The position numbers and the translations under genes are program-made. Positions 1 through 9,124 of a stretch of DNA of 64,000 nt are shown here, one piece after another. The stretch lies in NCBI GenBank assembly GCA_964655355.1, contig CAZZMD010000008.1, positions 1 to 64,000 of the forward strand, read 5' to 3'. Position 1 is the stretch's first letter. Every line of letters starts with the position of its first letter. The DNA comes from CALGDE01 sp964655355 (GTDB lineage: Bacteria; Cyanobacteriota; Cyanobacteriia; CACIAM-69d). The notes below the pieces were generated by a model. That model saw only the letters and a list, made by a program, of their open reading frames with translations, made no database searches and was not told the DNA's origin.

Positions 1-456
1 CCTACTACGCCTACTACGCCGACGCCGACGACCCCTGTGGTGGATGTGCTGACCGGGTTGACCTTGGCGGATATCTTCGACGAGGCGTTCTATCTGGGGA
101 GTAATCCTGATGTGGCGGCGACGATCGCTGAGGGGGGCTTTGATAGCGCTCTCGACCACTTCACTCAGTTGGGACAGTTTGAAGGGCGCGATCCCAGTGC
201 TTTCTTCAATACCGCGGCTTACTTGGCGAACAATGCTGATGTGGCGGCGGCGATTTCCGTTGAAACCTTTAGCGCGGCGTTCCATTATGCCGTTGCGGGT
301 TCCTTGGAGAATCGTGTCCTGAGTGGCACCTTTAACCCTGCGTCCTACCTGACGAATAACCCTGATGTGGCGGCGGCGATCGCGTCCGATAATTTTGATT
401 CGGCGGCGTTCCACTTCTTCATCGCGGGTATTTCTGAGGGTCGCTCGGGTTTCTAG
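1..456 (+). CDS. C-terminal part of a repeat-containing surface/secreted protein (5' truncated)
   Basis: The frame is already open at base 1, where it codes a Pro/Thr-rich linker (PTTPTTPTPTTP), so the start lies outside the window. Three repeats of about 35 residues follow, each built on the pattern FYLxxNPDVAAAI...HFxxxGxxEGR. The same module ends the protein at 53751-55076. Such repeats occur in large secreted or calcium-binding-type proteins of cyanobacteria, so an extracellular or cell-surface role is inferred; no catalytic domain is visible. A strong terminator follows at 484-525. Confidence 0.75.
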   Translation, partial: PTTPTTPTPTTPVVDVLTGLTLADIFDEAFYLGSNPDVAATIAEGGFDSALDHFTQLGQFEGRDPSAFFNTAAYLANNADVAAAISVETFSAAFHYAVAGSLENRVLSGTFNPASYLTNNPDVAAAIASDNFDSAAFHFFIAGISEGRSGF

Positions 457-483
457 ATCCCTAGACCGAGTGAGTGAATAACG

Positions 484-525
484 GCGATCGCCCCTCTGGT
501 TTTGGCTGGGGGGGCGATCGCTTTT
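484..525 (+). terminator. Rho-independent terminator after the repeat protein
   Basis: An 11-bp perfect stem, GCGATCGCCCC (484-494) with GGGGCGATCGC (511-521), is followed by TTTT. It incorporates two HIP1 octamers and lies 27 bases after the preceding stop codon. Confidence 0.7.
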
Positions 526-607
526 GGGTTTCTCCTGGGGAACGGCACTAACGGTAATAAACCGGGATAGACTGTTGACCTAGCAGTCAAGAAAAAGGAC
601 AGAGTTG

Positions 608-916
608 ATGCCGGTTGCCATTGGCGTAGTTGAATCCCTGGGTTTTCCTGCCACGCTGGCCTGCGCGGATGCCATGGTGAAGGCGGCGCGGGTGACGTTG
701 GTGTTTTTTGATAAGGCGGAGAAGGGGAATTTTTATGTGGTGGTTCGGGGCCCTGTCTCGGAGGTGAATCGGTCCGTGGAAGCGGGTATTTTGGCGTCGT
801 CGGAGACCTTCGGCGGGAAGGTGATGAGCCATTACATCGTGCCGAATCCGCCGCCGAATGTGGAGGATGTGTTGGATTTGCTCTATACCGATAAGGTGGA
901 GCCGTTCAGGATTTAA
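608..916 (+). CDS. ccmK3: Carboxysome shell protein, CcmK3-like (BMC domain)
   Basis: A 102-residue single BMC-domain protein, the size of a hexamer-forming carboxysome shell subunit. ATG at 608 is preferred over the in-frame TTG at 605. The sequence keeps the BMC pattern ADAMVKAARVTLV, then RGPVSEVNRSVEAG and SHYIVPNPPPNVEDVL. The RGPVSEVN and VPNPP signatures are typical of CcmK3 rather than of CcmK1/2 (RGDVSEV and IARPHENL, as at 41393-41701). CcmK3 is a minor shell paralogue thought to act with CcmK4, but no ccmK4 is adjacent: the next gene is convergent. It lies 37 kb from the main ccm operon, as satellite ccmK genes usually do. Confidence 0.88.
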   Translation: MPVAIGVVESLGFPATLACADAMVKAARVTLVFFDKAEKGNFYVVVRGPVSEVNRSVEAGILASSETFGGKVMSHYIVPNPPPNVEDVLDLLYTDKVEPFRI

Positions 917-958
917 GGCTGATAAGACTGGGGGGTGGGGGGCTGAGGTGTTTTTGGT

Positions 959-1699
959 CTAGAGACCGAGGGATTGGAGGGCGCTTTGGGCTTCCCAGTG
1001 CAGCCCGTCGGCGGTGCGGAACATTTCTTGGCCGGCGTGGAGGCGGGTTTCGTCGTAGTTCATCGGGAAGTAGGCGAGTTCGTCGAGGCCGTCGCTGACA
1101 CGGTCTAGGCAGTAGTACAGGTGGGCGGCGACGCCGGCGACGATGCTGGGGTTGGGTAGGGAGGCGAGGGCGTGACGGGCTTGACTCAGGCGATCGCCAC
1201 ACCGCTCGAGGTATTCACAAAAATTGCCCATTAGTTCGTCGTCGAAGGGGTCGGCGGAGAGGTCGATCAGCTCGCTGTTTAGGGTGTCGTTTAGGGTGTC
1301 CATGAAGCGATCAATGGGCCGATATACCAGTTTGATCCAGCGGTCTAGGTCGTCATCGGCGGATTGGCCGGTTTTGCGCTTTTGGTATTGGGTGTGGGCG
1401 GTTTGGTTGCGCTGGTGGTAGTCGTTCGTAAATCCATTCGTGAAATCACTCGTAAATCCGCTGGGGCGATCGCTCCCAAAATTGCCGAAGGTTTGCTGGG
1501 CGTCGTATTGGCGGCGGCGTTGGGCATCCCCTAGGACTTCGTAGGCGGCGTTGATGCGGGCCACTTGGTCGTGACTGCTGCCTGGATTTTTGGTGTCGGG
1601 ATGGTAGCGTTTGACGAGCTGGCGATAGGCTTGTTTGATGTCGGCGGCGGTGGCGGTGGCGGTGACGCCGAGGACGGTGTAGGGACAAGCTTGGGTCAT
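959..1699 (-). CDS. J-domain protein (type III DnaJ-like co-chaperone)
   Basis: The protein has 246 residues from ATG 1699; an in-frame GTG at 1714 would add five. An N-terminal J domain (residues about 5-70) carries the HPD tripeptide at 33-35, which stimulates DnaK ATPase, and the helix II/III pattern AYRQLVKRYHPD...INAAYEVLGD. A short Gly/Phe-rich stretch follows. There is no zinc-finger or canonical client-binding domain, so it is not the housekeeping DnaJ. The C-terminal half (about 150 residues) is unrecognised and probably sets client or membrane specificity. Confidence 0.85.
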   Translation of the reverse strand: MTQACPYTVLGVTATATAADIKQAYRQLVKRYHPDTKNPGSSHDQVARINAAYEVLGDAQRRRQYDAQQTFGNFGSDRPSGFTSDFTNGFTNDYHQRNQTAHTQYQKRKTGQSADDDLDRWIKLVYRPIDRFMDTLNDTLNSELIDLSADPFDDELMGNFCEYLERCGDRLSQARHALASLPNPSIVAGVAAHLYYCLDRVSDGLDELAYFPMNYDETRLHAGQEMFRTADGLHWEAQSALQSLGL

Positions 1700-1904
1700 G
1701 GGAATGGGCAACACGCTGATGTGACGGTCTTGTCCTGCCTCGGGAGGTAGGGATCAGTTAGGAGTAGGAACGGAGAATTGCTGTTTCTCTTACTCGATGC
1801 CGATTGGCTCAGATCCTATCTTGCAGCAAACAGCAGCGAAAAACCATGGCAGGTGACTTGCAGGTACCTACTGGTGCGTTTCTATGTATGCTGTGTCCCG
1901 TTTA

Positions 1905-3068
1905 TTAGGCCGGGGAATTGGGCAGGAGGCTGTTTAAGGCTTGTTCGAAGGCTTTGGAATCGATGGTGAAATCATCAAACGAGACCCCCCGCCATTTGGA
2001 TCGGTGCGATCGCTCGGTGACGGGGCCGAAGATGCGGCCGTGGTCGAGTTGTAGTTGTTGGGTCAGGACTTGGTAGTGGGGGGCGAGCTGATCCAGGGTC
2101 ATTAACTCGAGGACTTTGGTTCCCGGTTGGCAGAAAATTAGATTCACGAGGGCGGCACCGTGGGCGGTGGCGATCGCTTCTGCGTCGTGGAAGAGTTGGG
2201 GCTGGTTCTCTACGGTCTCCATGGCGACGGTCTCAAATCCAAATCGCTCTAGGATGGGATCCAATTCGGCTTGGTTGGCAATGCTGCGGCGGCCTTTGGG
2301 GCGGCTGATGTAGATCCGTCGCCGGGGCTCGCTGATGTCGTAACGCAGGCTATTGCGCCAAAAGTCAAAGACCCAGCGGGGGTAGACCAAATGTAGGCCG
2401 GGGTGGGTGGTGCCATAGAGCATTTCCGCCTCGATGCCTTTGTCGGGCTCTGCCCAAATATATTTGCTTTCGTCGAGGCCGAGCTGGTTGAGGATGGACC
2501 AGCCGTTGTCGGAGCTGGGCTTGGGCAAGTGGATAAAATCCACGTCATCCACTGAAAATCCGGCTTTGGCAAAGAGATGCAGCCGGGGCAGACAGTCCAG
2601 CATGCAGTGGTAGTAGTTGTTTGAGGCGTTGCTCATAAGGGATAGCACGCGCCCGGGGAGTTGCTGGATCGTATACCGGTCTTTGGTTTTGGGTAGGTGG
2701 GAGTATTCCAGGCGATCGCGGTGGTAGGACAGGTCGGGCAGAAAATAATCGTCTTTCCCGAAGGTATAGCCCTGGATGCCGAGCACTTGGCCTCCCGGTA
2801 TTTCTAGGACGCCGGTGGGGGGGATCGCGCGTTTGAGGCGTCCTCGTAAGTCGGGTTTGTGTTTGCCCCAACATTGGGGCGATCGCCAGGGGGGTAGGGC
2901 TAGGCGGGGATAGACCGGATGCCAGGGGGTTTGGTATTGGCGGGCGTAGTCGGTGACGCTGAGGTGGCGTTGGGCCAGTCCGGTGGGACCGCAGGCTTCG
3001 GGATCTTGGGGGTTGAGCCGTTGGCTTAGGGTTTGTTTAAGCGACCGGAGGGTGTGAATGGGGCCCAT
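1905..3068 (-). CDS. Glycosyltransferase family 61 protein
   Basis: The 387-residue product from ATG 3068 resembles GT61 (former DUF563) glycosyltransferases. Family features are NYYHCMLDCLPRL in the N-terminal half, a nucleotide-sugar-binding-like RRRIYISRPKGRRSI block, and the C-terminal AHGAALVNLIFCQPGTKVLEL. GT61 enzymes typically transfer sugars in extracellular polysaccharide or glycoconjugate synthesis; donor and acceptor cannot be read here. An in-frame TTG at 3098 would add ten residues, but it sits inside a 16-bp tandem duplication, so the ATG is preferred. Confidence 0.85.
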   Translation of the reverse strand: MGPIHTLRSLKQTLSQRLNPQDPEACGPTGLAQRHLSVTDYARQYQTPWHPVYPRLALPPWRSPQCWGKHKPDLRGRLKRAIPPTGVLEIPGGQVLGIQGYTFGKDDYFLPDLSYHRDRLEYSHLPKTKDRYTIQQLPGRVLSLMSNASNNYYHCMLDCLPRLHLFAKAGFSVDDVDFIHLPKPSSDNGWSILNQLGLDESKYIWAEPDKGIEAEMLYGTTHPGLHLVYPRWVFDFWRNSLRYDISEPRRRIYISRPKGRRSIANQAELDPILERFGFETVAMETVENQPQLFHDAEAIATAHGAALVNLIFCQPGTKVLELMTLDQLAPHYQVLTQQLQLDHGRIFGPVTERSHRSKWRGVSFDDFTIDSKAFEQALNSLLPNSPA

Positions 3069-3087
3069 GCTGCTGTTGAATACGTTA

Positions 3088-3119
3088 TCAAACGTCAATC
3101 AAATCAAACGTCAATCAAA
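3088..3119. repeat. Perfect 16-bp tandem duplication upstream of the GT61 gene
   Basis: The unit TCAAACGTCAATCAAA occurs twice head to tail (3088-3103 and 3104-3119), 20-51 bases upstream of the glycosyltransferase ATG. It contains TCAA/TTGA-type half-sites and could be a regulator target or a slippage duplication; no family can be assigned. Confidence 0.8.
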
Positions 3120-3178
3120 GGTTAAACCGTGATTGGGAATGGGGCGTTAGGAGCATGGGCGTGGGCGTGGAACGGCTA

Positions 3179-4789
3179 CTAACGGGCAAAATATTCCGTG
3201 GCAGTCAATCGATCTTGCTCCCGCTGCTCCGGTGTCCACCCTAGCTCATTGCCCAGTAGCTCAACGACTCGGGTGATCGCCTCTATGGCTGCGGGGGCAT
3301 CTAGGTATCCGAGCCGGGTGCGCCGCGCCAAGATGTCCACCGCTGTGCAGGCGGCTTCGTGGCGTGCTCCATAAATTACTTCCGCTTCCAGATAGGGATG
3401 TCCGGAGGCGAGGGGGGTGTCATAGCCTTCTTTGGCGATCGCCATGACCTCGGGGGTGCGATCGCCGTAGGCCCGTTGCAAATGGTCTGCCACTGTTTGG
3501 GAGATGCCATAGTGATGCACCCATTTGGAGGGACCGTCGGGGGTGTAGTTTTTGCTGCCGATGAGCTTTAATTCTTCGGTTTGGGGATCGGTGTGGGTGG
3601 GTTGCAGGTTGCCCAGGGCGATCGCCTGGTTCACCGCATCCAGGGACATTTTGCGATAGGTGGTCCATTTGCCGCCGGCGATCGTGAGTAGGCCGGATTC
3701 GCTGATATTCACTACGTGATCCCGGGAGAGTTTGGCGGTGTCGCTGGCTTTGGGGTCGAAGACGAGGGGACGGAGACCGGACCAGGTGGATTTGACGTCC
3801 TCGCGGGTGACGGGTAGGTCAAAATATTCCCGGACGTGGCGTAGGACATATTCAATGTCGGCTTCGCTGGCTTTGGGGTTGGCTTCTTGTTTGGCTGGGT
3901 TGTCGGTGGTGCCGATCAGGGTATGGCCGAGCCATGGCAATAGGAATAGCAGTCGTCCATCTTCGGTGCGGGGGATCAGCATCCCGGTGGCGGGCGGCGA
4001 GAATTTTTCGTCCAGCACAATGTGAATCCCGGAGCTGACCTTGAGCATGGGTTTGCTGTCGGGATCGTCCAACTTACGTAGGTTGTCGGTGAAGGGACCG
4101 GTAGCGTTGATAATCACTTTTGCCGTGATGTCCCAGGTTTTGTCGCTGAGGGTGTCCCGCACCGTTGCGCCGGTGAGTTTGCCGCTGTCGTTTTTGTGTA
4201 GGGCGGTGACTTCCACATGGTTGGCGATCGCGGCCCCTTCTTCGGCGGCGGTTTGGGCGATCGCTACATTCATGCGGGCATCGTTAAATTGTCCGTCGTA
4301 GTAGACCACGGCTCCCCGTAGCCCCTCTGCCCGTAGCGCGGGGAATTCCTTGAGGGCGGCTTGGGGGGGGATGTAGCGACTGGGGGCCAGGTTCGCTTTC
4401 CCGGCCAGGAAGTCGTACATTTTGAGCCCGAGGGTGAAGTAGGGTACGCCGAACCAGCTATAGATCGGGGTGACGATGGGCAGGGGTTTGGCTAGGTGGG
4501 GGGCAATTTTGAGCAGGGTTGACCGTTCCTTCAGGGCGTCTCGCACCAGGTTGAATTGCCCGCGATCCAAGGTTTTGAAAGCTTGTTCTAAATACCGCAC
4601 GCCGCCGTGGATTAATTTGGTGCTGCGGCTGCTGGTGCCTGCGGCAAAGTCATCCCGCTCCACAAGGGCGACCTTTAAGCCTCGGGTCGTTGCGTCTAGG
4701 GCGATGCCGCTGCCGGTGGCGCCTCCTCCAATCACCAGCAGGTCAAATTGTTCGGAGGCGAGACGGGGCAGGTGGCGATCGCGGTTCAT
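3179..4789 (-). CDS. glpD: FAD-dependent glycerol-3-phosphate dehydrogenase
   Basis: The enzyme oxidises sn-glycerol 3-phosphate to dihydroxyacetone phosphate at the membrane and passes electrons to quinone. The protein has 536 residues from ATG 4789; TTG 4795 is an alternative. The N-terminal dinucleotide-binding motif VIGGGATGSGIALDA is followed by the GlpD/GlpA signature GTSSRSTKLIHGGVRYLEQA. Later come LFLLPWLGHTLIGTTD and, toward the C-terminus, GGKWTTYRKM. glpK lies just upstream on the same strand, separated by a PEP-CTERM gene, so this is a glycerol-use locus with an inserted gene. Confidence 0.95.
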   Translation of the reverse strand: MNRDRHLPRLASEQFDLLVIGGGATGSGIALDATTRGLKVALVERDDFAAGTSSRSTKLIHGGVRYLEQAFKTLDRGQFNLVRDALKERSTLLKIAPHLAKPLPIVTPIYSWFGVPYFTLGLKMYDFLAGKANLAPSRYIPPQAALKEFPALRAEGLRGAVVYYDGQFNDARMNVAIAQTAAEEGAAIANHVEVTALHKNDSGKLTGATVRDTLSDKTWDITAKVIINATGPFTDNLRKLDDPDSKPMLKVSSGIHIVLDEKFSPPATGMLIPRTEDGRLLFLLPWLGHTLIGTTDNPAKQEANPKASEADIEYVLRHVREYFDLPVTREDVKSTWSGLRPLVFDPKASDTAKLSRDHVVNISESGLLTIAGGKWTTYRKMSLDAVNQAIALGNLQPTHTDPQTEELKLIGSKNYTPDGPSKWVHHYGISQTVADHLQRAYGDRTPEVMAIAKEGYDTPLASGHPYLEAEVIYGARHEAACTAVDILARRTRLGYLDAPAAIEAITRVVELLGNELGWTPEQREQDRLTATEYFAR

Positions 4790-4972
4790 AGACAAAAAGT
4801 TGGGGATTGCAACATCTTTGTTTTAACGAACTTTCGGAAAACGTGCGATTAACGTTGAGGCCGCTCGCCTTAACCTTTCCCGTTAATCGGGCGAGGATTT
4901 TGATTCAATTGGGGTTGATTTAGCGTTTTCAGGGGTAGGCGCTGCGATCCATAACATGGCGATCCATAACGG

Positions 4973-5028
4973 CGATCGCCCATCAGTCACCGGAATGGAC
5001 TAATGGGCGATGGACTGATGGGCGATCG
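4973..5028. repeat. Long perfect inverted repeat between glpD and the PEP-CTERM gene
   Basis: The 16-bp arms CGATCGCCCATCAGTC (4973-4988) and GACTGATGGGCGATCG (5013-5028) are exact reverse complements around a 24-base loop. The element lies 35 bases beyond the PEP-CTERM stop and about 180 bases before glpD. There is no T-run, so it could be an intrinsic transcription barrier, an mRNA 3' stabiliser or a HIP1-based palindrome. Confidence 0.65.
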
Positions 5029-5062
5029 TTGGTTTAGATAAGGGGCTAGGCGAGCCGTCTCC

Positions 5063-5818
5063 TTACAAAGCAGAGCGCTTTTTCTGGAGATAGCCAATGC
5101 CGCCGAAGGCCAGCAATCCTAGCAACATGCCGGGTTCCGGGACATCCTTGGTGTCGCCCGTGTTATAGCCCTTGATTTTGAAGGTGGCTCGACCTCGCGC
5201 TCCTTTGGCGACGGGGTCCACACCGTTGGGATCCCAGCTCAGGCGAGCAATACCGGACAGGGTCGTGATGTCCATGTCGGACGTGAAGATGAAGCGCTCA
5301 AGGTCCCCACCACTTGCCGGTGCTACACCGCTTGCGTCCAAGCCGGACTTGGCAATCCCGTTAATTTCCTGGATGGCCAAGAACATTTCCGTGCCAGCAG
5401 AAATTTTTGAACCGGCTCCCTTGGCTTGAGCCAAGAAGTATAAACCGTCAAACGCTCCGCCGCCCGAACTGTAGGAGATAGTTTTATTGCCGATGCTGAA
5501 GGCTGCGGTGGTGCCGTCCCAGGTCAGATCCCAAGCCACGTCCGTACCGTTAATCCAATCGAGCTCAATGGTGCCGGTGTTTTGAATATTCGCACCCTCG
5601 GGACCGATCGCATATTCATAATCGGCTGGGCCTTTGGCGCCGGCACGACCTTCAACTTCGAAAATCTTTTCCCAGGAGTCGGTTTCAGAGAAGTCGCTGA
5701 CGGGGGTTAAGGTGGCAGCGTTTGCGGCGGGGACTGCCATCAGGCTAATTAGGGCGGTGGAAGCCGTTAGCCCCAAGGTGGATAAAAATCGAGATTTAGT
5801 AGAAGAGAGAATGTCCAT
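5063..5818 (-). CDS. PEP-CTERM sorting-signal protein
   Basis: A 251-residue exported protein. A signal peptide (cationic start, ALISLMAVPAANA, cleavage after about residue 34) precedes a Gly/Ala/Asp-rich body without catalytic motifs. The C-terminus has the tripartite PEP-CTERM signal: VPEP, a hydrophobic helix (GMLLGLLAFGGIGYL) and a basic end (QKKRSAL). Such proteins are processed by an exosortase and linked to exopolysaccharide or the surface. It lies between glpK and glpD on the same strand; no functional link to glycerol use is evident. Confidence 0.85.
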   Translation of the reverse strand: MDILSSTKSRFLSTLGLTASTALISLMAVPAANAATLTPVSDFSETDSWEKIFEVEGRAGAKGPADYEYAIGPEGANIQNTGTIELDWINGTDVAWDLTWDGTTAAFSIGNKTISYSSGGGAFDGLYFLAQAKGAGSKISAGTEMFLAIQEINGIAKSGLDASGVAPASGGDLERFIFTSDMDITTLSGIARLSWDPNGVDPVAKGARGRATFKIKGYNTGDTKDVPEPGMLLGLLAFGGIGYLQKKRSAL

Positions 5819-6076
5819 GGTGCTCGCCTTGTTGGGTGAGGGGAGGTTGGATGTGTCTTAAACCTTTTCAGATTGCTCACAGGATCTAAAAGGTATAGCG
5901 AGATACGACGGCTACATTGATGTTACCGGCCGTGTCCGAGACTGACATTCCCGAATCGCAGTCTTCATCGAATCTTTAAAATGACAGGCGTTATCTTCGT
6001 CAAAGCTTCATCTTTGGCGAAGACTCTGTTTGATTCCCGTGTGATTCCTGTTTGACTGCCTTCTGTGAGGTATGGG

Positions 6077-7570
6077 CTATGGCTCGACCCAGGATTGCGA
6101 TCGCCCGACTGCTTTTTGCCAACGGGCGAGGCGGCGATCGCGTTCCGCTGCATCCATGGCGGGTTCAAAGCGTCGTTCTTCTTGCCAGAGTTCCGTGATC
6201 TCGTCGGGGCTGGACCAGTAGTCCACTGCTAAACCGGCGAAAAAGGCGGCGCCTAAGGCGGTTGTTTCGGTGATTTTGGGACGTACTACGGGCACGCCCA
6301 AAATATCGGCCTGGATTTGCATCAGTAGGTTATTGGCGGTTGCGCCTCCGTCGACCCGCAGTTCGGTGAGGGGGATGCCGCTGTCGCTTTCCATGGCTTT
6401 CACCACGTCTGCCACCTGAAAGGCAATGCCTTCTAAGGCTGCCCGGGCAATATGTCCCGCTGTGGTGCCGCGGCTGATGCCGACAATGGTGCCCCGCGCA
6501 TATTGATCCCAATGGGGGGCTCCTAAGCCTGCTAGGGCGGGCACGAGATATACATCCCCCGTATCGGGGACCGATTCCGCTAGGGCTTCCACTTCGCTGG
6601 CGGTGTTGATGATTCCCAGCCCGTCCCGCAGCCATTGCACTAGGGCTCCCGCGACGAAAATGCTGCCCTCCAACGCATAGTCGGTGGTTCCATTGCGCTG
6701 CCATGCCACCGTTGTTAGCAGTTGATTTTTTGAGGCCATGGGCGATCGCCCGGTGTTCATCACCATAAAGCAGCCGGTGCCGTAGGTGTTTTTCCCTTGC
6801 CCGGTTTCGAAGCAGCTTTGTCCAAAGGTCGCCGCTTGCTGATCCCCGGCAATGCCGGCGATGGGAATGGCGCTGCCGAATAGGTCCGCGTCGGTTTCCC
6901 CATAGATCTCGGAGCAGGATTTGATCTCGGGTAGGAGCGATCGCGGGATGTTCAAAATCTGCAAAATGTCATCGTCCCAATCCAGGGTGGTGATGTTGAA
7001 CATCAAGGTCCGGCAGGCGTTGGATACGTCCGTGACGTGGACCCGTCCCCCGGTTAGCTTGTACACCAGCCAGGAGTCGACCGTTCCAAACGCTAATTTT
7101 CCGGCGTCGGCTTTCTCTCGAGCGCCGGGGACGTTGTCCAAGAGCCATGCCAGCTTGCTCCCGGAAAAATAGGCGTCTAACACTAGCCCCGTTTTCGTTC
7201 GGAAGGTTTCCCCGAGATCCCGCGCCTTCAGCCCGTCGATAAATTGCGCCGTCCGCCGGTCCTGCCACACAATCCCATTGGCGATCGCTTCTCCGGTGTC
7301 CCGATCCCAAAGGATCGTCGTCTCGCGCTGATTGGTGATGCCCAGGGCCGCAATATCGTTGGCGGTTAGGTTAGCCTTGGCCAGGGCATCCACGACCACT
7401 TGCTTTTGGCTTGACCAGATGGCACTGGGATCGTGCTCTACCCATCCGGATTGCGGGAATATTTGTGGAAACTCTTGTTGGGCGATCGCTTGTATGGCAC
7501 CTGCGCGGTTAAATACAATTGCCCGCGAGCTGGTGGTTCCCTGATCCAACGCAAGGATAAAGCTGCCCAT
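6077..7570 (-). CDS. glpK: Glycerol kinase
   Basis: The enzyme phosphorylates glycerol with ATP to sn-glycerol 3-phosphate, the substrate of the nearby GlpD. Its 497 residues are full length for the FGGY kinase family. The N-terminal phosphate-binding motif ILALDQGTTSSRAIVF and the later NTYGTGCFMVMNTG and DGGATANNLLMQIQADILGVPV segments are characteristic. ATG 7570 gives the canonical start (MGSFILALDQG). Confidence 0.96.
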   Translation of the reverse strand: MGSFILALDQGTTSSRAIVFNRAGAIQAIAQQEFPQIFPQSGWVEHDPSAIWSSQKQVVVDALAKANLTANDIAALGITNQRETTILWDRDTGEAIANGIVWQDRRTAQFIDGLKARDLGETFRTKTGLVLDAYFSGSKLAWLLDNVPGAREKADAGKLAFGTVDSWLVYKLTGGRVHVTDVSNACRTLMFNITTLDWDDDILQILNIPRSLLPEIKSCSEIYGETDADLFGSAIPIAGIAGDQQAATFGQSCFETGQGKNTYGTGCFMVMNTGRSPMASKNQLLTTVAWQRNGTTDYALEGSIFVAGALVQWLRDGLGIINTASEVEALAESVPDTGDVYLVPALAGLGAPHWDQYARGTIVGISRGTTAGHIARAALEGIAFQVADVVKAMESDSGIPLTELRVDGGATANNLLMQIQADILGVPVVRPKITETTALGAAFFAGLAVDYWSSPDEITELWQEERRFEPAMDAAERDRRLARWQKAVGRSQSWVEP

Positions 7571-7928
7571 TGAGTCCTCCCCAAAACGTGAGTCTCAGTC
7601 TTCTCAAGCCGACCGAGCCCTTTTGTGGGACCACGCTAGCGCTCAATCTGAGGGGTGACAAGGGACAGCGATCGGTCCTCAGTAAATCTCAATGTTTATC
7701 AATGGTTGATTGGGGGTTGGCTGGAGGGGTGGCTGGACAATACTGTTGTGCGGAACTGTCATTCGGATGTGCGGATGCTCGGCCGAATGGGTATTCTGAG
7801 ACGACGTTTCATGCGCTGTTTCACGTGCTGATGGGGATTGATTCCGTTGACTGGTTCGCGGCTAAACGTCCTACTGACGAATTCATAGACTTATTACAGA
7901 AACAATCCACGACGCTTGGTTAGAACTA
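7571..7928. other. Intergenic region without a supported gene
   Basis: 358 bases separate the divergent glpK and GT4 genes. One rightward frame is open (7570-7923), but its product has no recognisable domain, its start overlaps glpK and its composition is irregular. The stretch most probably holds the two divergent promoters. Confidence 0.5.
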
Positions 7929-9068
7929 ATGGTGACTGAGACAAAACGACGCAGTATTGCTCTTTTTTATCCTGTCTTTGCTGGGGGAGGGGCTGAGGCG
8001 GTTGCCCTTTGGACGGCTTGCGCTTTGCAGGATGATTATGATGTCACTTTGTTCACGGCTCTGGATGTTGATCTGGAGCGCCTGAATCAAATGTATGCGA
8101 CCTATGTCTCTCCGGATCGGGTCAAGGTTAAAGCCCAGTTTTCAGGGCAGGCGCGTGACTTTTTGACGTGGCTCAGGGCGAAAGGACAGTTGTTTGGACA
8201 TTTGATTCTCCACAACTCCATTCGCTGGTTCAAAACAGCAAGCCAGGGCTATGATGTCTGCTTTTCTGCCTACAATGCCATTGATTTTGGGCGGTTAGGG
8301 CTTCAGTATATTCATTGGCATACGGTGCTGCGCCAGCCTCGACTGTACTGGATTTCTGGTTTTTCTGAAAAGCGTGCGGTGAGCAATGTTTCTGTTGCGA
8401 ATTCTCAGTATACTGCCGATAAGTTTGAGAAGACTTTTGGCCACTCGATAGACGTTTTGTATCCACCGGTGGTGTACGACGAAAGTTTGAAAATTGTGCC
8501 CTGGGAGAAACGGGAGCCGCTTTCTTTTGTGTGTAGTGGACGCATTGTGAAAGCAAAATCTCCCCATCGAATTATTGAGATTTTGCAAGAGGTCCGGCAG
8601 CGGGGCTATGACGTTAAGCTGCATTTGACCGGTGGCGGCGGTGGGAATTATGCCGATGGGTATGTGCGTCAGGTGGAGGCGATGGTTCGCGAGAATTCGG
8701 ATTGGGTGACGCTACATACCAATTTGAATTATCAGGACTATATGGATGTGCTACGAAATTGTCGCTATGGGTTTCATTTGAAGATGGAGCCGTTTGGGAT
8801 TTCTGTGGCGGAAATTGTGCAGATGGGGTTGGTTCCTTTGGTTCGCTATCGAGGGGGACAGGTGGAAATTGTGGGGACGGATCACCCTGAAATTTTGTTT
8901 GATCCGGGGGAGGATCACTGCGAAAAGATTATTTCGATTTTGCAGGATGAACACAAACAGCAGGCAATCCTAGAAACCTTGAGCGATCGCCGTCATTTAT
9001 TTACGCCCGATCGCTTTATCCAGGGGACGCAGCAGTTGGTGAACAATTATTTTGCTGAGTTTGGATAG
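7929..9068 (+). CDS. Glycosyltransferase family 4 (GT-B fold)
   Basis: A 379-residue GT-B glycosyltransferase. The N-terminal lobe starts with YPVFAGGGAEAVALWTACAL, a Gly-rich acceptor-side loop. The C-terminal donor-binding lobe opens with CSGRIVKAKSPHRIIEIL and has the GT4 EX7E-type motif in MEPFGISVAEIVQMG, followed by LVRYRGGQVEIV. It probably acts in surface polysaccharide or glycoprotein synthesis; the sugar is unknown. It stands alone between glpK (divergent) and the Hsp20-like gene (convergent). Confidence 0.85.
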   Translation: MVTETKRRSIALFYPVFAGGGAEAVALWTACALQDDYDVTLFTALDVDLERLNQMYATYVSPDRVKVKAQFSGQARDFLTWLRAKGQLFGHLILHNSIRWFKTASQGYDVCFSAYNAIDFGRLGLQYIHWHTVLRQPRLYWISGFSEKRAVSNVSVANSQYTADKFEKTFGHSIDVLYPPVVYDESLKIVPWEKREPLSFVCSGRIVKAKSPHRIIEILQEVRQRGYDVKLHLTGGGGGNYADGYVRQVEAMVRENSDWVTLHTNLNYQDYMDVLRNCRYGFHLKMEPFGISVAEIVQMGLVPLVRYRGGQVEIVGTDHPEILFDPGEDHCEKIISILQDEHKQQAILETLSDRRHLFTPDRFIQGTQQLVNNYFAEFG

Positions 9069-9124
9069 TCCCCTGGATTGTCGGTTAATCATCACGGGGT
9101 AATCATTACGGGGCAATCAGGCGC

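Noticed and set aside
7570..7923. Rightward open frame of 117 codons between glpK and the GT4 gene
   Set aside because: It starts opposite the glpK start, has irregular composition and no motif; a divergent promoter region is more likely.
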